Below, piece after piece: positions 43,247 to 47,339 of a DNA stretch of 47,339 nucleotides. The notes under the pieces are model-generated. The model saw only the letters and a program-made list of their open reading frames with translations. It was not told where the DNA came from and searched no databases. How positions within the stretch are numbered: position 1 is the first letter of the stretch; every line of letters begins with the position of its first letter. The stretch comes from Alphaproteobacteria bacterium (lineage in GTDB: Bacteria; Pseudomonadota; Alphaproteobacteria; Acetobacterales; Acetobacteraceae). Both the position numbers and the translations under genes were made by a program. Location: the NCBI GenBank assembly GCA_017307285.1, contig JAFKFI010000103.1, positions 1,553 to 48,891 on the forward strand, given 5' to 3'.

Positions 43247-44929
43247 TCAGCCGGGATGCCAGTACTCCGCCCACTGCGACACATAGCCGTTATGGCCGGT
43301 CGGAGCGTAGCCCTTGAGCCATTTCGGCACGACATGCGCCTCGGCTCGAAAGAACAGCGGCAGCACGGGAAGCTGCTCGGCATAGATGCGCTGCATCTCC
43401 ACCCAGATCGGCTTCTGCTTCGCGGGATCGAGCTCGGTCGAGGCTTTCTCGATATCGGCATCCATCGTCGGATCGCTGAACCCGGTGTAGTTCGATCCGC
43501 CATAGCCGTTCGCGGCACTCGGGATTTGCGCGCTCGACAGCGTCTGGCGCGGCAGGCCGCCGACCGAGCTGCTCCAGGCATACATCACCATGCCATTGAA
43601 ATTGCGCTTCTTCAGCGTCTCGCCAAACAGCGTGCGCGCCGGTTCGTTCTTGATCCTGACCTCGATGCAGGCCGCCTTCCACTGGCTTTGCAGTACCTGC
43701 TGCACCAGCTCGCGCAGCCGGTTGCCCGCGGTGGTCTGAAACTCGACCGACAGCCGCTCGCCTGCGGCATTGCGGCAGATGCCGTCCGGCCCCGGCTTCC
43801 ACCCGGCCTCCGCGAGCAGCGCCTTCGCCTGCTTGGGGTCATAGCCGTAATGCGGTACGTCGGGCGCGTAGTTCTGTTCGAGCGGGTTCACCCAGGTCGC
43901 CGCCACCGGCTGCATTCCCTCGAACAATTTGTCGTTCAGCGTCTTGCGGTCGATCGCCAGCAGGAACGCCTGGCGCACGCGCAGATCGGAGAAGATCGGA
44001 TTGTCCTTCCGCAGGTCGATGTGCTCGTAGTTGAGGCTCGGCTTGAAGATGTACTCGAACCGGTCAGGGTGCTGTTTCCGAAGCGCGAGCACCTGGTCGA
44101 TGGTGAGACCGACACCCTCGCCGCCGATCATGTCCACGTCGCCCGAGAGCAGATTCGCCTGCAGTGCGGCGGTGTTCTCGATGGCGCGGATGACGATGCG
44201 CTTGAGACCGGGCTTCGGCCCCGCCCAATGCGGGTTCGGCTCCAGCACGATCTGCGAGCCCGACTGGTAGCCGGTGATCATGAACGGGCCGTTGTACAGG
44301 CCCGGCGTGGTCGGCGCGCGGTTATAGGCGGTCTGCTTGCCGTAATCGCCGGGCCCGGCCGCCTTCGCATAGGCCGCCGCCTCGATGTGTTCGGGGAGGA
44401 TGTAACCCCATTGATTGTATTGGTAATCGACGCTGCCGAGATGCAGCACCGCGGTGTGCTCGTCCACCACGTCGACCGCCGTGACCAGGTTCCAGCTATG
44501 CGGGTTGGCCACGCCGGAGCCGGGGTCCTTCTCCGCCTTCCAGGTGAACGCGATGTCCTTTGCCGTGACCGGCACGCCATCGCCCCAGGCGAGATCGGGC
44601 TTGAGCTTGAACGTCACCGCCATGCCGCGCTTGCCGTCCGGCCGGTCCTCGAACTTGGCGAGCCCGTTCTCGATGGTCGGCAATTCGGTGCAGAGCAGGC
44701 AGACGAGCTTCCAGTCCTTGTCGAAACTGGTCAGCGGCCGCGTCGCGAAATCCAGCACGTAGGCCTTGATGACCTCGGGGTCGATGTCAGGATGCAGGCT
44801 GGAGGGAAACTGCGAAACGCCAATGACGAGATCGTCCTTCGCCTGCGCCGATGGGCCGGGCAGGAGGGCAGGGAGCGCGCAGAGCGCGGCGAGCATCGTC
44901 CGGCGGAGCATTGGTCTGGTCCCGTTCAT
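43247..44929 (-). CDS. Peptide ABC transporter substrate-binding protein (family 5)
   Basis: A 560-aa periplasmic binding protein of the DppA/OppA type. The signal peptide follows a short basic start (PMLRRTMLAALCALPALLPGPSAQA, cleavage near AQA). The mature protein opens KDDLVIGVSQFPSSLHPDID. Family features include FKLKPDLAWGDGVPVTAKDIAFTW, GPFMITGYQSGSQIVLEPNPHW and FSDLRVRQAFLLAIDRKTLN. The ligand may be a peptide or another small cation. I chose the ATG at 44929; an ATG at 44911 would give a shorter signal, and the longer frame to 45001 adds atypical residues. It is divergent from the hydratase gene, 92 nt away. Confidence 0.9.
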   Translation of the reverse strand: MNGTRPMLRRTMLAALCALPALLPGPSAQAKDDLVIGVSQFPSSLHPDIDPEVIKAYVLDFATRPLTSFDKDWKLVCLLCTELPTIENGLAKFEDRPDGKRGMAVTFKLKPDLAWGDGVPVTAKDIAFTWKAEKDPGSGVANPHSWNLVTAVDVVDEHTAVLHLGSVDYQYNQWGYILPEHIEAAAYAKAAGPGDYGKQTAYNRAPTTPGLYNGPFMITGYQSGSQIVLEPNPHWAGPKPGLKRIVIRAIENTAALQANLLSGDVDMIGGEGVGLTIDQVLALRKQHPDRFEYIFKPSLNYEHIDLRKDNPIFSDLRVRQAFLLAIDRKTLNDKLFEGMQPVAATWVNPLEQNYAPDVPHYGYDPKQAKALLAEAGWKPGPDGICRNAAGERLSVEFQTTAGNRLRELVQQVLQSQWKAACIEVRIKNEPARTLFGETLKKRNFNGMVMYAWSSSVGGLPRQTLSSAQIPSAANGYGGSNYTGFSDPTMDADIEKASTELDPAKQKPIWVEMQRIYAEQLPVLPLFFRAEAHVVPKWLKGYAPTGHNGYVSQWAEYWHPG

Positions 44930-45021
44930 CACGCTTGTCTTGCACGAGGGAGCGGCTGGCGCGGGGCCAACCGATCCGCGCATACTGGTCTGAAACGCCA
45001 TCAGGTGGAAGGAAACATCGG

Positions 45022-45813
45022 ATGAATGCGCCCGAGAAGATCACCCGAGCAGCCGAGATCCTGGCCAACGCGCGCAATGCCGGACAGAAGCTCGCCGGCC
45101 TGCCCGACGACGTGGCGCCCACCAGCGAGGACGAGGCATTCGCGATCCAGCGCGAGGTCATGCGCCTGTTGGGCCTCTCCGTCGGCGGCTGGAAATGCGC
45201 CGCCCCTCCAGGCAAGCCGCAATCCGGCGCGCCGATGCCGGCTTCGGGCTTCCAGCGGAGTCCTGCGCGCCAGCCCTTCCGGGCGGATGAGCAAATTGGT
45301 GTCGAGGGCGAGATCGCGCTCCGGCTCGGCGCCGACCTGCCCGGCCGCTCGGACGGCAAGCCCTACACCCGAGACGAGGTGCTAGCGGCGGTCGCCGCCG
45401 CCATGCCGGCGATCGAGCTGGTGTCGAGCCGCTTCGTCGACCTCCGAGCAGTGCCACCGCTGGTCGGCATGGCCGACAGCATCGCGCATTTCGCCTTCAT
45501 CCACGGCGACGACGCACCCGGCTGGCACTCGCTTGACCTATCCCATCTGCGCGTCCGGCTGGATTTCGCCGGCGAGGTGCAGGTCGATCAGGTCGGCGGC
45601 AATCCGTCCGGCGACCCGCTCTCGGGGGTGGTGTGGCTGGCCAACCGGCTGATCGGCACCGGCACGCATCTCCGGGCCGGCGAGATCATCACCACCGGCA
45701 GCTGCACGGGGCTGATCTTCACCAGCCCCGACAAGCCTGTCACGGTCGAGTTCGAGGGCCTGGGCACCGCCTCGGTCGAGCTGGTCGGCGCCTGCCCGTT
45801 CGGCTTCGGCTGA
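45022..45813 (+). CDS. 2-keto-4-pentenoate hydratase/fumarylacetoacetate hydrolase-superfamily protein
   Basis: A 263-aa protein of the MhpD-like branch. Features are GWKCAAPPGKPQSGAPM near residues 52-68, the metal-binding GVEGEIALRLGADLPG (acidic pair E-x-E), PAIELVSSRFVD, and the end LRAGEIITTGSCTGLIF with VEFEGLGTASVEL. These enzymes hydrate or decarboxylate 2-oxo acids in meta-cleavage pathways; the substrate here is unknown. GGAAGGAAA lies upstream of the ATG at 45022. It is divergent from the transporter genes, so it may act on an imported compound, which is inference. Confidence 0.85.
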   Translation: MNAPEKITRAAEILANARNAGQKLAGLPDDVAPTSEDEAFAIQREVMRLLGLSVGGWKCAAPPGKPQSGAPMPASGFQRSPARQPFRADEQIGVEGEIALRLGADLPGRSDGKPYTRDEVLAAVAAAMPAIELVSSRFVDLRAVPPLVGMADSIAHFAFIHGDDAPGWHSLDLSHLRVRLDFAGEVQVDQVGGNPSGDPLSGVVWLANRLIGTGTHLRAGEIITTGSCTGLIFTSPDKPVTVEFEGLGTASVELVGACPFGFG

Positions 45814-45817
45814 GCGG

Positions 45818-46096
45818 CTAGGTGCTTGGCGGGTAGCTGGTTCCGGCTCGACTGCGGGAAATCCAGTGCCAGATGATCAGGACAATGACCGCGCCGACGA
45901 TCGAGGCGATGAACCCCGCGCTGTCACCCTGATGATACCAGCCGATCGCCCGGCCGATATAGGTCGCCACCACCCCGCCGATGATCCCGAGGATCGTCGT
46001 GAGGATGAAGCCCTGCGGGTTGTTCGGCGAGGGCGAGATCAGGCGGGCGATGAAGCCCGCGACGGCGCCGATGATGATGACCCAGACGATCCACAT
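45818..46096 (-). CDS. GlsB/YeaQ/YmgE family stress-response membrane protein
   Basis: A 92-aa protein with three hydrophobic helices (about 2-22, 32-52 and 60-78). The family pattern is clear: IVWVIIIGAVAGFIARLI, then FILTTILGIIGGVVATYIGRAIGW, then GFIASIVGAVIVLIIWHWI. Members are small inner-membrane proteins often induced by stress; the molecular role is not known. The ATG at 46096 has AGGGGAA just upstream. The frame is open to 46168, but the extra residues are not membrane-like. It converges with the hydratase gene, the two stops being 4 nt apart. Confidence 0.87.
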   Translation of the reverse strand: MWIVWVIIIGAVAGFIARLISPSPNNPQGFILTTILGIIGGVVATYIGRAIGWYHQGDSAGFIASIVGAVIVLIIWHWISRSRAGTSYPPST

Positions 46097-46253
46097 ATCG
46101 TTCCCCTGTGGCGGTGGCGCGCGGCCAGAATTCCGCTCAACAACCCCTGATCCCGGCCGAGGTTGCATGACCGGAGCCTGGCGCGGGCCGGGCGGTTGAT
46201 GAAGGGCGGCTTTCTTCCTAGCTTGCGTGCGTCATCGGGATGGGAGAACGACC

Positions 46254-47258
46254 GTGCTCAAGCTGGGTTACAAGGCGTCGGCGGAGCAGTTCGCCCCCGG
46301 ACCGCTGCTGGACTTCTCCGTGCTCGCCGAGCAGGTGGGCTTCGACAGCGTGTTCATCAGCGACCATTTCCAGCCGTGGAAGCACACTGACGGCCACGCG
46401 CCCTTCTCGATGGTCTGGCTCGGCGCGCTCGGCGCCCGCACCCAGCGGGTGATCATGGGCACCAGCGTGCTGACCCCCACTTTCCGCTATCACCCAACGA
46501 TGGTGGCGCAGGCCTTCGGCACGCTCGGCGCCATGTTTCCGGGCCGCGTCGTGCTCGGCATCGGCACCGGCGAGAGCCTGAACGACGTGCCGGCGACCGG
46601 CATGGTCTGGCCGGAGTTCAAGGAGCGCTTTGCCCGCCTGCGCGAGAGCGTCACCTTGATGCGCAAGCTGTGGACCGAGCAGCACGTCACCTTCGAGGGC
46701 ACCTACTACAAGACCAAGGACGCGACGATCTACGACCGGCCGGATAAGCCGATCCCCGTCTATGTGGCAGCGGCCGGCGCGCTGGTGGCGAAATACGCCG
46801 GGCGGCAGGCGGACGGCTTCATCTGCACCAGCGGCAAGGCGCGCGAGCTCTACACCGAAACGCTGATCCCCAACGTCCAGCAGGGCCTGAAGGATTCGAG
46901 CCGCGACCCGGCGAGCTACGACATGATGATCGAGGTCAAGGTCTCCTTCGACACCGACCGCGACCGCGCACTCGCCGACACCAAGCATTGGGGCGCGCTG
47001 GCGCTGACGCCGGAGGAAAAGACCTCGGTGCACGATCCGCGCGAAATGGAGAAGCTCGCCGACGCGCTGCCCATCGAGCGCACCGCCAAGCGCTGGATCG
47101 TCTCGACCGACCCCGACGAGCATGTCGAGAAGATCGCCTACTATCACGGGCTCGGCTTCAACCACCTGGTGTTCCACGCACCGGGTCCCGATCAGCCGCG
47201 TTTCCTCAAGCTCTACGGCGAACGCGTGCTGCCGCTGCTGCGCAAGCGCTTCGGCTAA
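46254..47258 (+). CDS. F420-dependent glucose-6-phosphate dehydrogenase-like oxidoreductase
   Basis: A 334-aa luciferase-like TIM-barrel enzyme close to mycobacterial Fgd1, which oxidises glucose 6-phosphate with the deazaflavin F420. The opening [14 protein letters not shown] and SDHFQPWKH match Fgd. D37, H38, W42, S71, V72 and E107 (GTGESLN) align with the cofactor and catalytic pocket. T192, K195 (CTSGK), K256 (PEEKTS) and R280 (AKRWIV) align with the four residues binding the sugar phosphate in Fgd1, recalled as T195, K198, K259 and R283. The GTG at 46254 has GGGAG seven nt upstream. F420 is rare in Proteobacteria and no F420 biosynthesis gene is in this window. A different sugar-phosphate or hydroxy substrate is possible. 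Confidence 0.8.
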   Translation: MLKLGYKASAEQFAPGPLLDFSVLAEQVGFDSVFISDHFQPWKHTDGHAPFSMVWLGALGARTQRVIMGTSVLTPTFRYHPTMVAQAFGTLGAMFPGRVVLGIGTGESLNDVPATGMVWPEFKERFARLRESVTLMRKLWTEQHVTFEGTYYKTKDATIYDRPDKPIPVYVAAAGALVAKYAGRQADGFICTSGKARELYTETLIPNVQQGLKDSSRDPASYDMMIEVKVSFDTDRDRALADTKHWGALALTPEEKTSVHDPREMEKLADALPIERTAKRWIVSTDPDEHVEKIAYYHGLGFNHLVFHAPGPDQPRFLKLYGERVLPLLRKRFG

Positions 47259-47286
47259 GTCGCGGTGCTAGACCCCTCACCCCAAC

Positions 47287-47339
47287 CCTCTCCCACAAGG
47301 GGAGAGGGAGAAGAAAGCCCTCTCCCCTTGTGGGAGAGG
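47287..47339. repeat. REP-like perfect inverted repeat, cut by the window end
   Basis: Arm 47287-47308 (starting CCTCTCCCACAAGGGG) is the exact reverse complement of 47318-47339, with the 9-nt spacer AGAAGAAAG. The core CTCTCCCCTTGTGGGAGAG is also at 39398-39416. It sits 28 nt after the Fgd-like stop and could end that transcript. The window stops inside the element, so its full length is unknown. Confidence 0.85.

Noticed and set aside
43241-45025. A 594-aa plus-strand reading frame over the peptide-binding protein gene
   Set aside because: Antisense to a family 5 binding protein with a clear signal peptide; no recognisable motif.

Overview
The window is GC-rich, densely coded DNA from an alphaproteobacterium. 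The best guess is an Acetobacteraceae/Rhodospirillales-type organism. This rests on conserved gene neighbourhoods (recO-parC; glyA-nrdR-ribD-ribE-ribBA-ribH-nusB-thiL; bamE next to a ubiquinol-cytochrome c chaperone gene; yceD-rpmF-plsX-fabH-ihfA-merR), on a Bpt-type aminoacyl-transferase, and on a large Hint-domain protein. No database search was possible, so the taxon is an inference.

Layout. 1-4.2 kb: recO, parC, a small lipoprotein and a small secreted protein. 4.3-8.8 kb (minus strand): bpt, an RDD membrane protein and a penicillin-acylase-family hydrolase chained by ATGA overlaps, then a lactonase-like metallo-hydrolase. 8.9-10.3 kb: carboxymuconolactone decarboxylase-like and 3-hydroxyisobutyrate dehydrogenase-like genes. 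10.3-13.5 kb: a less GC-rich segment with a PIG-L deacetylase that seems to start at CTG and a GT4 glycosyltransferase, followed by a PEP-CTERM protein. 13.7-18.3 kb: aminotransferase, two more metallo-beta-lactamase-fold hydrolases, a class III CoA transferase and a proline-rich protein. 18.4-20.2 kb: a duplicated beta-domain protein with a C-terminal Hint domain. 20.2-24 kb: mntR, mntH with a palindromic operator, hemB and a vapBC-type toxin-antitoxin pair with a palindrome upstream. 24-30.7 kb: the glyA/riboflavin/nusB/thiL operon. 30.8-37.2 kb: an MFS permease, then envelope, ribosome and lipid housekeeping genes. 37.2-39.4 kb: tRNA-Pro(GGG), a 33-bp tandem repeat, a small membrane protein, a cupin and a luciferase-like monooxygenase. 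39.5-45 kb (minus strand): a dipeptide-type ABC importer. 45-47.3 kb: a hydratase-like protein, a GlsB-type membrane protein and a close relative of F420-dependent glucose-6-phosphate dehydrogenase. The window ends in a palindromic repeat also found at 39.4 kb.

Four points stand out. (1) Riboflavin synthase (ribE) inside its operon carries an internal deletion of about 38 nt with a frameshift, which opens a frame into ribBA. (2) The dppF ATPase gene carries a similar internal out-of-frame deletion that removes the Q-loop. (3) The Fgd-like protein keeps every cofactor-pocket and glucose-6-phosphate-binding residue I recall from the mycobacterial enzyme, although F420 is uncommon in Proteobacteria. 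(4) The PIG-L gene has no ATG, GTG or TTG start. A CTG with a good ribosome binding site overlaps the previous stop codon as CTGA. The two broken genes could be real decay or assembly artefacts, and the sequence alone cannot decide. I see no CRISPR array, insertion sequence, prophage or rRNA.
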